From JBCBGF01 sp039820585 (GTDB lineage Bacteria > Pseudomonadota > Alphaproteobacteria > Rhodobacterales > Rhodobacteraceae), in NCBI GenBank assembly GCA_039820585.1, contig JBCBPV010000008.1:1-64000 (forward strand): a DNA stretch of 64,000 bases, given 5' to 3'. Positions within the stretch are counted from its first letter, which is position 1; the number at the start of each line of letters is the position of its first letter. A model generated the notes under the pieces. It worked only from the letters and a program-made list of their open reading frames with translations. It was not told the DNA's origin and searched no databases. Shown here piece after piece: positions 23,093 through 31,487 of the stretch. The position numbers and the translations under genes are program-made.

Positions 23093-25859
23093 GGCCCGCA
23101 CCGCCCCCACCCTTGCCGACAGGTTGATCATCGCGCCCGAGGCGATCTTCGATCGCGACCGGGTGTGGGCCGATCTGTCGCGCACCATCACCCGCGGCGA
23201 CGCGGCCAAGGATGTGCGTGGCGCGGCCGTCACAACGCTGCGGGCCGCGCTGGACGACGGGCGCAAGGCGATTGCCACCGCCTTTGTCGACCATCCACGC
23301 GCATCGCGGGGAACGGTTGCGGGCTACGCCTACCTCACTGATTGCGTCGTCTCGACCGTGTTCCGCCTGATGACCGACCACCTGCACCCCAAACCGAATC
23401 CCACCGAGGGGGAGCGCATCGCACTATTGGCCGTGGGCGGCTATGGCCGGGCCGAGATGGCGCCGCATTCCGATGTCGATCTGCTGTTTTTGACCCCCTA
23501 CAAGATCACCGCCTGGGCGGAGAGCGTGATTGAATCAATGCTCTACATCCTGTGGGACCTGCATCTGAAAGTCGGTCATGCCAGCCGCACGGTGAAAGAC
23601 TGCCTGCGCCTCGCGCGTGAGGATTACACGATCCGCACAGCACTATTGGAACACCGTTATATCGACGGGCACGCCCCCTTGGCGTCAGAGCTGACGCAGA
23701 AGCTCTGGACCAACCTATTCCAGGGCACCGCCCCCGCCTTTGTCGAGGCAAAGCTGGAAGAGCGGGCGGAACGGCACAAAAAACAGGGCGGCCAGCGCTA
23801 TATGGTTGAGCCCAACGTGAAAGAGGGCAAAGGCGGATTGCGCGATCTGCAGGCGCTGTTCTGGATCGCGAAATACGTCAACAACGTCGGCGACGCCGCC
23901 GATCTGGTTGAGATCGGGACATTCCAGCAAGACGAATACGACGACTTTCAGAAGGCCGAAACGTTCCTGATGGCCGTGCGCTGTCACCTGCACCTGATTG
24001 CCGGGAGGGCGATGGATCAGCTGACCTTCGATCTGCAGGTCGAGGTGGCCGACCGCATGGGGTACACCGACCAGGGCGGACGCCGCGCGGTTGAGCATTT
24101 CATGCAGGAATATTTTCGCCATGCCACCAAGGTGGGCGAGCTGACGCGTATTCTTCTAACAGCGCTTGAGGCGCGCCATGCCAAGAAAGCGCCCGCGCTG
24201 ATGCGGATGCTGCGGCGGCGGCGCAAGGTGAAAGACGGCTATGCCATCGTTCACAACCGCATCACTTTCGCCGACGAGCGGGCGTTTCTGTCCGACAAGC
24301 TGAACCTGTTGCGCATCTTTGAAGAGGCGTTGCGCACAGGCTATTTGCTGCACCCCGATGCGATGCGCCTGATCTCTGCCAATCTGGGCCAGTTCGACGA
24401 CGATCTGCGCACCACGCCCGAAGCGCGGCGGATTTTCATCGACCTTCTGTTAAAGCACGGCAACCCCGAGCGGGCGCTGCGGCGCATGAACGAATTGGGC
24501 GTCTTGTCGGCCTTCATCCCCGAATTTGCGCCCATCGTGGCGATGATGCAGTTCAACATGTATCACTCGTACACGGTGGACGAGCACACCATCCAATGCA
24601 TCTCCACCCTGGCCCAGATTGAACGCGGTGAGCTGGTGGAAGAGCTGCCCGTGGTCAGCCGGATCCTGCGCGAAGGCGTGGATCGCCGCGTTCTGTATAT
24701 CGCGCTTCTCCTCCACGACATCGGTAAGGGCCGGGATGAGGATCACTCGGTTCTGGGCGCCCAAATCTCACGCAAGGTTCTGGCGCGGCTGGGCTTTCGC
24801 AAGGAAGATGCCGAAACGGTCGAGTGGCTGGTGCGCTATCACCTGTTGATGTCGGACATCGCGCAAAAGCGCGACCTGTCTGATCCGCGCACGGTGCGCT
24901 ACTTCGCCAAGGCCGTGAAGACGCGCAAGCGGCTGGATCTTCTGACGGTGCTCACGGTGTGCGATATCCGCGGCGTGGGGCCAAACACCTGGAACAACTG
25001 GAAGGCGCAACTGATCCGCACGCTCTACCGCGAGACGGCGAATGCGCTGGAAGGCGGGCTGGAAGACGTCAATCGTGAAAGCCGCCAGGACGAGGCGAAG
25101 CGCGCCCTGCGCGAGGCACTGCCCGACTGGCCCACCAAGGATCTGCGGATTGAGACCGCGCGCCACTACGGCCCCTACTGGCAAGGCCTGCCCACCTCGG
25201 CCCATGCGGTGCTGGCGCAGCTTTTGCGCGACGTCACCAATGGCGAGGTGCGCACAGACCTGTACCTGGACGAAGACCGTGACGCGACGCGGGCGTGTTT
25301 TGCGTTGCACGACCACCCCGGGATCTTTGCCCGATTGGCCGGCGCGCTGGCGCTGGTTGGCGCAAACGTCGTCGACGCGCGCACCTATACCTCGAAGGAC
25401 GGCTATGCCACGGCGGTCTTCTGGGTTCAGGATGCCGATGGCAAACCCTTTGCGTCCTCGCGCATGCCGCGGCTGCGCACCATGATCGAAAAGACCCTGA
25501 AGGGTGAGGTTGTGGCCCGCGATGCGTTCAAGGATCGCGACAAGATGAAAAAGCGCGAACGCGCGTTCCGGGTGCCCACATCCATCACTTTTGACAACGA
25601 GGGATCGGATATCTACACGATCATCGAGGTGGATACACGCGACCGTCCCGGCCTTTTGTACGATCTGGCCCGCACGCTCGCCGCCTCGCACGCCTATGTG
25701 GCCAGCGCGGTGATCGCGACCTATGGCGAACAGGTGGTCGACAGCTTCTATGTCAAGGACATGTTCGGGCTGAAGTACCACTCGAAGGCCAAACAGAAAT
25801 CGCTTGAGAAAAAGCTGCGCGCCGCGATTGAGCGCGGGGCGGAGCGGGCGCGCGACTGA
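23052..25859 (+). CDS. glnD: [protein-PII] uridylyltransferase/uridylyl-removing enzyme
   Basis: The 935-residue protein contains the nucleotidyltransferase site G-G-Y-G-R-A-E-M-A-P-H-S-D-V-D-L, a GlnE-linked helical middle, an HD hydrolase (L-L-H-D-I-G-K-G-R-D-E-D-H-S) and two C-terminal ACT domains that sense glutamine. It adds or removes UMP on PII proteins to signal nitrogen status. The start is taken as TTG 23052, which overlaps lpoA by 41 bases; no ATG is available before the conserved A-P-E-A-I-F segment, so the exact start is uncertain. The stop overlaps murJ (TGATG). Confidence 0.95.
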   Translation: MTPPQEALALRASEARTAPTLADRLIIAPEAIFDRDRVWADLSRTITRGDAAKDVRGAAVTTLRAALDDGRKAIATAFVDHPRASRGTVAGYAYLTDCVVSTVFRLMTDHLHPKPNPTEGERIALLAVGGYGRAEMAPHSDVDLLFLTPYKITAWAESVIESMLYILWDLHLKVGHASRTVKDCLRLAREDYTIRTALLEHRYIDGHAPLASELTQKLWTNLFQGTAPAFVEAKLEERAERHKKQGGQRYMVEPNVKEGKGGLRDLQALFWIAKYVNNVGDAADLVEIGTFQQDEYDDFQKAETFLMAVRCHLHLIAGRAMDQLTFDLQVEVADRMGYTDQGGRRAVEHFMQEYFRHATKVGELTRILLTALEARHAKKAPALMRMLRRRRKVKDGYAIVHNRITFADERAFLSDKLNLLRIFEEALRTGYLLHPDAMRLISANLGQFDDDLRTTPEARRIFIDLLLKHGNPERALRRMNELGVLSAFIPEFAPIVAMMQFNMYHSYTVDEHTIQCISTLAQIERGELVEELPVVSRILREGVDRRVLYIALLLHDIGKGRDEDHSVLGAQISRKVLARLGFRKEDAETVEWLVRYHLLMSDIAQKRDLSDPRTVRYFAKAVKTRKRLDLLTVLTVCDIRGVGPNTWNNWKAQLIRTLYRETANALEGGLEDVNRESRQDEAKRALREALPDWPTKDLRIETARHYGPYWQGLPTSAHAVLAQLLRDVTNGEVRTDLYLDEDRDATRACFALHDHPGIFARLAGALALVGANVVDARTYTSKDGYATAVFWVQDADGKPFASSRMPRLRTMIEKTLKGEVVARDAFKDRDKMKKRERAFRVPTSITFDNEGSDIYTIIEVDTRDRPGLLYDLARTLAASHAYVASAVIATYGEQVVDSFYVKDMFGLKYHSKAKQKSLEKKLRAAIERGAERARD

Positions 25860-27397
25860 TGCGGCCGATCCGGCTGGTGTCGGCATTCTTCACCGTTGGC
25901 GCCTGGACGATGGCCAGCCGGGTGCTGGGCTTTGTCCGCGACATTATGATCGCCGCATTCCTGGGCGCAGGGCCCGCGGCCGAGGCGTTTCTGATCGCCT
26001 TCTCGCTGCCCAACATGTTCCGCCGGTTCTTTGCCGAGGGCGCGTTCAACATGGCCTTCGTGCCGATGTTCTCCAAAAAACTGGAAGGCGACGAAGACCC
26101 GCAAGGCTTTGCGCAGGATGCCTTTGCGGGGCTGGCGGGCGTGTTGATCGTGGTGACGGTGATCGCGCTGCTGGCGATGCCCTGGCTGGTGATCGCAATG
26201 GCATCGGGCTTTGTCGGTGACGACCGGTTCGATCTGGCCGTCGACTATGGCCGGATCGCATTTCCCTACATCCTCTTCATCTCGCTGGCCGCGCTGCTGT
26301 CAGGTGTTCTGAACGCCACGGGTCGGTTCATTGCCGCCGCCGCCGCGCCGGTTTTGCTGAACCTGCTCTTTGTCGGCGCGATGGTGCTGGCCGACGCAAT
26401 GGGCTGGCCGATCGGCGATGCGCTGGCGATCACGGTGCCCATCGCGGGCTTGGCGCAACTGGGCCTCGTCTGGTGGGCCGCCTCGCGCGCGGGCTTCACC
26501 TTGCGCCCGGCCTGGCCGCGCTTGACGCCCGATATCAAGCGGTTGGCGATCATCGCCGCCCCCGCCGCGTTGGCAGGCGGCGTGGTGCAGGTGAACCTGC
26601 TGGTGGGTCGACAGGTGGCCAGCTTCTTTGATGGCGCGATTGTATGGCTCAGCCTGGCGGACCGGCTCTACCAACTGCCGCTGGGCGTGGTGGGCATCGC
26701 GATCGGCGTGGTCCTTCTGCCTGACCTGTCGCGGCGACTGCGGGCAGAGGATACGATGGGCGGCCAATACGCCTTCAACCGCGCGGGCGAGATCGCACTG
26801 GCCCTGACCGTACCGGCCGCCGTGGCGCTGGCGGTGATCCCCTTGCCACTCGTCTCGGTCCTGTTTGAGCGCGGCGCCTTTACGGCCGCCGATGCTCAAG
26901 CCACGGCGCTGGCAGTTGCGGTTTACGGCCTGGGCCTGCCCGCCTTCGTTCTGCAAAAGGTGCTGCAACCTCTCTATTTCGCGCGCGAAGACACCAAGAC
27001 GCCCTTCTACTACGCGCTGGCAGCACTCGCGGTGAACGCGGTGCTGGCCATCGGTTTGGCGCCAGTGATCGGCTACATCGCTGCGGCCTGGGGCACGACA
27101 CTGGCCGGCTGGGCCATGGCTTTCCTTCTCTGGCGCGGCTCGCGCGACATGGGCGCGGCGGCTGAGTTGGATGCCCGGTTCACCGGCCGGGTGTGGCGCA
27201 TCTTGGCCGCGTCCGCCGTCATGGGCGCGGCCCTTTGGATGTCGGGGCGGTTGGGTGCCGCAGCGTTCGAAGGTGGCCCCGAACGCTACCTCGCCCTCGC
27301 GGTTTTGGTCGGCGGCGGCGTTGTGGTCTATTTTGGCGTGGGCCAGATCCTTGGCGCCTTCCGGCTGTCGGAGTTGCGCGGTGCGCTCAAACGCTAG
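25859..27397 (+). CDS. murJ: lipid II flippase MurJ (MviN)
   Basis: This 512-residue protein has about 14 membrane helices. The early G-F-V-R-D-I-M-I-A-A-F-L-G-A-G and F-R-R-F-F-A-E-G-A-F-N-M-A-F-V-P segments carry the charged residues that line the MurJ cavity. It moves lipid II across the inner membrane for peptidoglycan synthesis. Its ATG overlaps the glnD stop by one base, so both are probably translated from one mRNA, a common alphaproteobacterial arrangement. The 3' end overlaps the convergent rhomboid gene by four bases. Confidence 0.97.
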   Translation: MRPIRLVSAFFTVGAWTMASRVLGFVRDIMIAAFLGAGPAAEAFLIAFSLPNMFRRFFAEGAFNMAFVPMFSKKLEGDEDPQGFAQDAFAGLAGVLIVVTVIALLAMPWLVIAMASGFVGDDRFDLAVDYGRIAFPYILFISLAALLSGVLNATGRFIAAAAAPVLLNLLFVGAMVLADAMGWPIGDALAITVPIAGLAQLGLVWWAASRAGFTLRPAWPRLTPDIKRLAIIAAPAALAGGVVQVNLLVGRQVASFFDGAIVWLSLADRLYQLPLGVVGIAIGVVLLPDLSRRLRAEDTMGGQYAFNRAGEIALALTVPAAVALAVIPLPLVSVLFERGAFTAADAQATALAVAVYGLGLPAFVLQKVLQPLYFAREDTKTPFYYALAALAVNAVLAIGLAPVIGYIAAAWGTTLAGWAMAFLLWRGSRDMGAAAELDARFTGRVWRILAASAVMGAALWMSGRLGAAAFEGGPERYLALAVLVGGGVVVYFGVGQILGAFRLSELRGALKR

Positions 27398-28080
27398 CGC
27401 TGGCGCAACCGTTCCAACGCGCGGGACAGACCGCCGGGGCTGACCAAAGGCGAAACCGCGAAGCCCACGCAAAAGCCCGCAACCTCGGCGATCCAGTCCT
27501 GGCCGGTGCCGAAGAGCAGCCCAAAGATCAGCTGGATGAACAACAACACGCCAATCAGGTAGAACGCCTGATGCTGCGGCCCGCCAATCGCACCGATCCG
27601 CACCCACATGATAAACGTGAACGCCCCGATCAGCCCGTAAACCGCCGGGTACCCACCGGCCAAAGGGGACGGATCATCGGTCACTAGGGCAAAGATCAAC
27701 GCGCCCAGGATCGCCGAGGCAAAGAAAATCACGAACACCGCAAGGGAGCTGAACACCTCACCCACCATCTTGCCCAAGGCGAGCAGGAACACGAGGACCA
27801 TGATCATATGGGTGAAGCCCACATGCACGAACGGATAGGTCACAAACCGCGCTACATGTTCCAGCGGCCATTGCCAGGCCTCGAGCATCAGGTCGAAAAC
27901 CGGCCCGAAGAACGCGTATTCCTGCAGCGCCATCAACCGCCAGCCCACCCCCTCGGCGCCACCGACAAACCCCTGCGCACCCGCCGCCAGCACAAGCTCG
28001 GCCAGCACGATCGGCAGGGCCAGCAGGATCACTGCCGTGGGCAACGGGTTTATCGGGGGGGCATTTGGATCACTGCTCAT
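27394..28080 (-). CDS. rhomboid-family membrane protein, catalytically inactive (pseudorhomboid)
   Basis: The 228-residue protein has six predicted membrane helices and the general rhomboid layout. It retains H86 and H91 of the TM2 motif (H-V-G-F-T-H), but the Asn of that motif is Val (V95). The active-site G-x-S-G reads G-G-Y-P-A-V-Y-G (Tyr144 in place of Ser), and the TM6 catalytic His is Glu (A-E199-V-A-G-F). All three active-site residues are therefore absent, so it cannot be a rhomboid serine protease. Inactive rhomboids such as iRhoms and derlins bind or deliver membrane clients. It is encoded opposite murJ; any functional link is a guess. Confidence 0.85.
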   Translation of the reverse strand: MSSDPNAPPINPLPTAVILLALPIVLAELVLAAGAQGFVGGAEGVGWRLMALQEYAFFGPVFDLMLEAWQWPLEHVARFVTYPFVHVGFTHMIMVLVFLLALGKMVGEVFSSLAVFVIFFASAILGALIFALVTDDPSPLAGGYPAVYGLIGAFTFIMWVRIGAIGGPQHQAFYLIGVLLFIQLIFGLLFGTGQDWIAEVAGFCVGFAVSPLVSPGGLSRALERLRQR

Positions 28081-28155
28081 CTTCGGGGCTTTCTTGACGG
28101 GCGCCTATGGCATGGGTAAGCGAGCCAAGCCCGGAAATCCACCACGGAGAACACC

Positions 28156-29175
28156 ATGACCACGCCCGCGTTCACGCCACGCGTCTTTTCAGGCATCCAG
28201 CCCTCCGGCGGCCTGACGCTGGGGAACTACCTTGGCATGGTCAAGCGCGCTGTCGAGATGCAGAATAGCGGAACATATGAGACGCTCTATTGCATGGTCG
28301 ATCTGCACGCGATCACCGTCTGGCAGGACCCGGGGGCCTTGTCGAAAAACACCCGCGAACTGGCGGCGTTCTTCATCGCAAGCGGGATGGATCCCGAACG
28401 GTCGATTATGTTCAACCAAAGCCAGGTGGCCGAGCACGCCCAGCTTGCGTGGATCTTCAACTGTGTCGCCCGCATGGGCTGGATGGGTCGGATGACCCAA
28501 TGGAAAGACAAGGCGGGCAAGAACTCCGAAAATGCCTCCCTGGGCCTCTTTGCCTATCCGGCGCTTATGGCGGCGGATATCCTGCTCTATCACGCAACCC
28601 ATGTGCCCGTCGGCGAAGATCAAAAGCAGCACTTGGAACTGACCCGTGACATCGCGACGAAGTTCAATAATGACTTCGGGGTAGAGTTCTTTCCCTTAAC
28701 CGAACCGGTGATCGAAGGTGCAGCCACCCGCGTGATGAGCCTGCGGGACGGGTCCAAGAAAATGTCGAAGTCCGATCCATCAGATATGAGCCGGATCAAC
28801 ATGGGCGACGATGCCGACACGATTGCCAAAAAGGTCCGCAAGGCCAAAACCGATCCCGATCCTCTGCCCGACAGCTATGACGGGCTGGCCGACCGGCCCG
28901 AGGCGCGCAACCTCGTCAACCTCTACGCCGCTCTGTCCAACACCAGCCGCGAGGCGGTCATCACCGAGTTCGCGGGTCAGCAGTTCGGGGCCTTCAAGCC
29001 AAAGCTCGCGGAACTGGCCGTAGCGCAGATCGCCCCGATCTCGGCCGAGATGACGCGGCTGATGCAGGATACGGCCGAGATTGACCGCATCCTTGCTCGC
29101 GGCGCCGAGCGTGCGCGTGAATTGGCCGCCCCGATCCTGGCCCGCACCTATGAGATCGTCGGATTGGTGCGGTAA
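28156..29175 (+). CDS. trpS: tryptophanyl-tRNA synthetase
   Basis: The 339-residue protein is a class I synthetase. The HIGH-like motif is S-G-G-L-T-L-G-N-Y-L-G (near residue 17) and the KMSKS loop is K-K-M-S-K-S-D-P-S-D. Further TrpRS marks are Y-P-A-L-M-A-A-D-I-L-L-Y and V-P-V-G-E-D-Q-K-Q-H. It charges tRNA-Trp. The start is preceded by GGAG. It is divergent from the rhomboid gene and is followed by a 285-base region with a long perfect hairpin. Confidence 0.97.
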   Translation: MTTPAFTPRVFSGIQPSGGLTLGNYLGMVKRAVEMQNSGTYETLYCMVDLHAITVWQDPGALSKNTRELAAFFIASGMDPERSIMFNQSQVAEHAQLAWIFNCVARMGWMGRMTQWKDKAGKNSENASLGLFAYPALMAADILLYHATHVPVGEDQKQHLELTRDIATKFNNDFGVEFFPLTEPVIEGAATRVMSLRDGSKKMSKSDPSDMSRINMGDDADTIAKKVRKAKTDPDPLPDSYDGLADRPEARNLVNLYAALSNTSREAVITEFAGQQFGAFKPKLAELAVAQIAPISAEMTRLMQDTAEIDRILARGAERARELAAPILARTYEIVGLVR

Positions 29176-29350
29176 CGCCGCACCCGTCACAAAAGGGAAA
29201 CACCCCGCCGCTACGCTCTGGCCATGTCGCCATGGTGCGGCATGGCGCGCCGGGTATAGCCTCGTCCCCGCGATGGAGCCTATTCGGTCACCCCCGTTAG
29301 GTTCGGCCCGGCGTCACATGGGTGGGCCAGTGTTCCGCGCTTGTCCCCTT

Positions 29351-29379
29351 GGCCTCTCGGCACTCCCCGCCGAGAGGCC
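29351..29379 (+). terminator. strong hairpin downstream of trpS
   Basis: GGCCTCTCGGC (29351-29361) and GCCGAGAGGCC (29369-29379) form a perfect 11-bp stem with a 7-base loop. There is no T-run afterwards, so it could be a factor-assisted terminator, a 3'-end stabiliser or part of a small RNA. It lies 175 bases after the trpS stop, in a 285-base gene-free region that otherwise shows nothing but the dyad at 29413. Confidence 0.45.
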
Positions 29380-29412
29380 TGCCTTCCCCGCCCACCGCAA
29401 CAAGCTATGGAC

Positions 29413-29431
29413 AGGTCACCCATTGTGACCT
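29413..29431 (+). promoter_or_regulatory. dyad-symmetric operator candidate before ilvE
   Basis: AGGTCAC (29413-29419) and GTGACCT (29425-29431) form a perfect 7-base dyad around CCATT, 30 bases before the ilvE start. This is a size and position typical of a repressor operator. The cognate regulator is not identifiable from the window. Confidence 0.4.
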
Positions 29432-29460
29432 AGTTTTCGCCGGTCGGGAGGGACCTCAAG

Positions 29461-30324
29461 ATGGCAGTCGGTCAGAACATCCGCACCTATTTCGAAGGCA
29501 CATGGCACGATGGCGATGTGGCCGTGATGCGCGCCGCCGATCACGGATCGTGGCTGGGCAGCAACGTGTTCGACGGGGCCCGCTATTTCGATGGCGTAGC
29601 CCCCGATCTTGAAGCGCATTGCGCGCGGGTCAACCGCTCGGCCGAGGCGTTGATGATCACGCCGACGTTCAGCGTCGAAGACATGGTGGCACTGATCCAC
29701 TATGGACTCGCCGCCTATGCAAAAACCTCCGCCGTCTACATCCGCCCGATGTACTGGGCCATCGACGGCGATGCTTCAGCGATTGTGCCCGGCCCGGACA
29801 AGACCGGCTTCGCGGTATCGCTGGAAGAAATCCCCCTTGCTCCGGCAGAGGCCACGACCACCCTTGGCACAACGCGCTTTCGCCGCCCGGTTCTGGAAAG
29901 CAGCGTGGTCAATGCCAAGGCGGGTTGTCTCTACCCCAACAATGCGCGGATGCTGCGCGAGGTGCGCGGCAACGGGTACGGCAATGCGCTGGTGGCCGAT
30001 GCCATAGGGAATGTGGCCGAAAGCGCGACGGCAAACGTCTTCATGGTGCGCGATGGTGAGGTTCTGACCCCCATCGCGAACGGCACGTTTCTGGCGGGCA
30101 TCACCCGCGCGCGACATATGACGAACCTGGCCCATGACGGCACACCCGTGCGCGAAGCGGTGCTCAGCTTCGATGATTTCCGCAACGCCGATGAGGTGTT
30201 TCTGTCGGGCAACATGTCGAAGGTCACCCCAGTGACCGAGTTCGAGGGCACCCATTACCAGGTCGGCCCCGTCACCCGGCGGGTGCGCGAGATGTACTGG
30301 GACTGGGCGCTGAGCACCTCTTGA
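29461..30324 (+). CDS. ilvE: branched-chain amino acid aminotransferase
   Basis: The 287-residue protein is a class IV aminotransferase. The PLP lysine is in V-V-N-A-K-A-G-C-L-Y-P-N (near residue 153), with the conserved N-V-F-D-G-A-R-Y-F start and A-E-S-A-T-A-N-V-F segment. It interconverts branched-chain amino acids and 2-keto acids using glutamate. D-amino-acid and aminodeoxychorismate enzymes share the fold, but the N-terminal F-E-G-T-W-H-D-G-D is typical of the Rhodobacteraceae IlvE type. A G-G-G-A-G-G-G-like ribosome site and a dyad operator candidate precede ATG 29461. Confidence 0.9.
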   Translation: MAVGQNIRTYFEGTWHDGDVAVMRAADHGSWLGSNVFDGARYFDGVAPDLEAHCARVNRSAEALMITPTFSVEDMVALIHYGLAAYAKTSAVYIRPMYWAIDGDASAIVPGPDKTGFAVSLEEIPLAPAEATTTLGTTRFRRPVLESSVVNAKAGCLYPNNARMLREVRGNGYGNALVADAIGNVAESATANVFMVRDGEVLTPIANGTFLAGITRARHMTNLAHDGTPVREAVLSFDDFRNADEVFLSGNMSKVTPVTEFEGTHYQVGPVTRRVREMYWDWALSTS

Positions 30325-30395
30325 GCCAGGACAATTCGCGATTGCACCGCGCCGCCCGGCCCGCCATGATCCCCCCGACGAGGGAGGCTTAGGCC

Positions 30396-30851
30396 ATGCG
30401 CAAGTTTCTGGTTGTGCTGGATGACAGCCGCGAATGCCTGAACGCGATGCGATTTGCGGCAATGCGGGCGGCGAATACCGGCGGTGGCGTTCAGATCCTG
30501 TCGGTGATCCCACCCGATGAGTTCAATCACTGGATCGGCGTGGGCGACATCATGCGCGAAGAAGCACGCGAGCGCATACACGCGCATTTCGATGTGTTCG
30601 CCAAGTGGATGCGCGACAAGCAGGGCATCAACCCTGAACTGGTGATCCGCGAAGGGGAACCTGTGCCAGAGATCCTAGCCCAGGTCCGCGAAGATGGTGA
30701 GATAGGCGTGCTGGTCCTAGGGGCCGGGACCGACAAGAAAGGACCCGGGCCATTGGTGACACAGCTCTCGAAGTCGTCTGGGTCTTTGCCGGTGCCAATG
30801 ACGATTGTGCCGGGTGAGTTGTCGAAAGAGCGGCTGGAAGCGGTTACCTAA
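30396..30851 (+). CDS. universal stress protein (UspA family)
   Basis: This 151-residue protein has the single Usp domain: K-F-L-V-V-L-D-D-S with the acidic pair, A-M-R-F-A-A-M-R-A-A, and the ATP-type motif V-L-V-L-G-A-G-T-D-K-K-G then P-V-P-M-T-I-V-P-G. Usp proteins support survival under starvation or oxidative stress, usually by binding nucleotides. The stop codon abuts the ICE palindrome of the next gene, so this gene is not expected to be in the nfuA operon. Confidence 0.92.
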   Translation: MRKFLVVLDDSRECLNAMRFAAMRAANTGGGVQILSVIPPDEFNHWIGVGDIMREEARERIHAHFDVFAKWMRDKQGINPELVIREGEPVPEILAQVREDGEIGVLVLGAGTDKKGPGPLVTQLSKSSGSLPVPMTIVPGELSKERLEAVT

Positions 30852-30852
30852 T

Positions 30853-30867
30853 TTAGAACAGTTCTAA
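30853..30867 (+). promoter_or_regulatory. Irr-type iron control element (ICE) before nfuA
   Basis: TTAGAAC-A-GTTCTAA is a perfect 15-bp palindrome matching the ICE consensus TTAGAA-N3-TTCTAA bound by the haem-dependent iron regulator Irr in alphaproteobacteria. It sits just upstream of the likely -35 (TTGACG, 30873) of an iron-sulfur assembly gene. Confidence 0.75.
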
Positions 30868-30872
30868 TCCCC

Positions 30873-30903
30873 TTGACGCCACCCCACCGGCCCCGCATAT
30901 ATA
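30873..30903 (+). promoter_or_regulatory. sigma-70-type promoter of nfuA
   Basis: TTGACG (30873-30878) is followed by an AT-rich CATATATATAAT stretch; CATATA (30896-30901) gives a 17-base spacer. The ICE palindrome lies five bases upstream of the -35, a position usable for either activation or repression. Confidence 0.5.
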
Positions 30904-30923
30904 TAATGCATCTGGAGGCGCGC

Positions 30924-31487
30924 ATGTTCATTCAAACCGAATCCACACCGAACCCGGCGACCCTGAAATTCCTGCCCGGCCAAACCGTGCTTGAGGCGGG
31001 AACGGCCGACTTCCCAACGCGCGAAGCGGCCGATAAATCGCCACTGGCCACCCGGATCTACGGGGTTGAGGGCGTGACAGGCGTGTTCTTCGGCACCGAT
31101 TTTGTGACCGTGACCAAAGCCGAGGCGACCGAGTGGGACCATGTCAAACCCGCGATCCTGGGCGCGATCATGGAACACTTCCAATCCGGCCAGCCGGTGA
31201 TGGAAGGTGAGGCCGGTCCGAATGCCGGGCACGCCGCCCATGACGGCCCGGATGGTGAGATTGTGGACCAGATCAAGGAACTCCTCGACACCCGCGTGCG
31301 CCCGGCCGTGGCGCAGGACGGTGGCGACATCACGTTCCACGGGTTCGACCGGGGCATCGTATACCTGCACATGCAGGGCGCATGCGCAGGCTGCCCCTCA
31401 TCCACGCTGACGCTGAAAATGGGGATCGAGAACCTCTTGCGCCACTACATCCCCGAAGTGCTTGAGGTACGGCCGGTTGCCGCCTGA
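30924..31487 (+). CDS. nfuA: NfuA/NifU-like iron-sulfur cluster carrier
   Basis: From ATG 30924 (GGAGG nine bases upstream) the product is 187 residues. The N-terminal Nfu_N domain begins F-I-Q-T-E-S-T-P-N-P-A-T-L-K-F, and the C-terminal NifU domain carries the cluster-binding C-A-G-C (in G-A-C-A-G-C-P-S-S). It carries [4Fe-4S] clusters to target proteins. An Irr/ICE palindrome and promoter precede it, so expression should follow iron supply. It overlaps tsaB by 11 bases. Confidence 0.95.
   Translation: MFIQTESTPNPATLKFLPGQTVLEAGTADFPTREAADKSPLATRIYGVEGVTGVFFGTDFVTVTKAEATEWDHVKPAILGAIMEHFQSGQPVMEGEAGPNAGHAAHDGPDGEIVDQIKELLDTRVRPAVAQDGGDITFHGFDRGIVYLHMQGACAGCPSSTLTLKMGIENLLRHYIPEVLEVRPVAA

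Noticed and set aside
26300..27607. 435-codon minus-strand frame across murJ
   Set aside because: Shadow of murJ and the rhomboid gene; no membrane or enzyme signature of its own.
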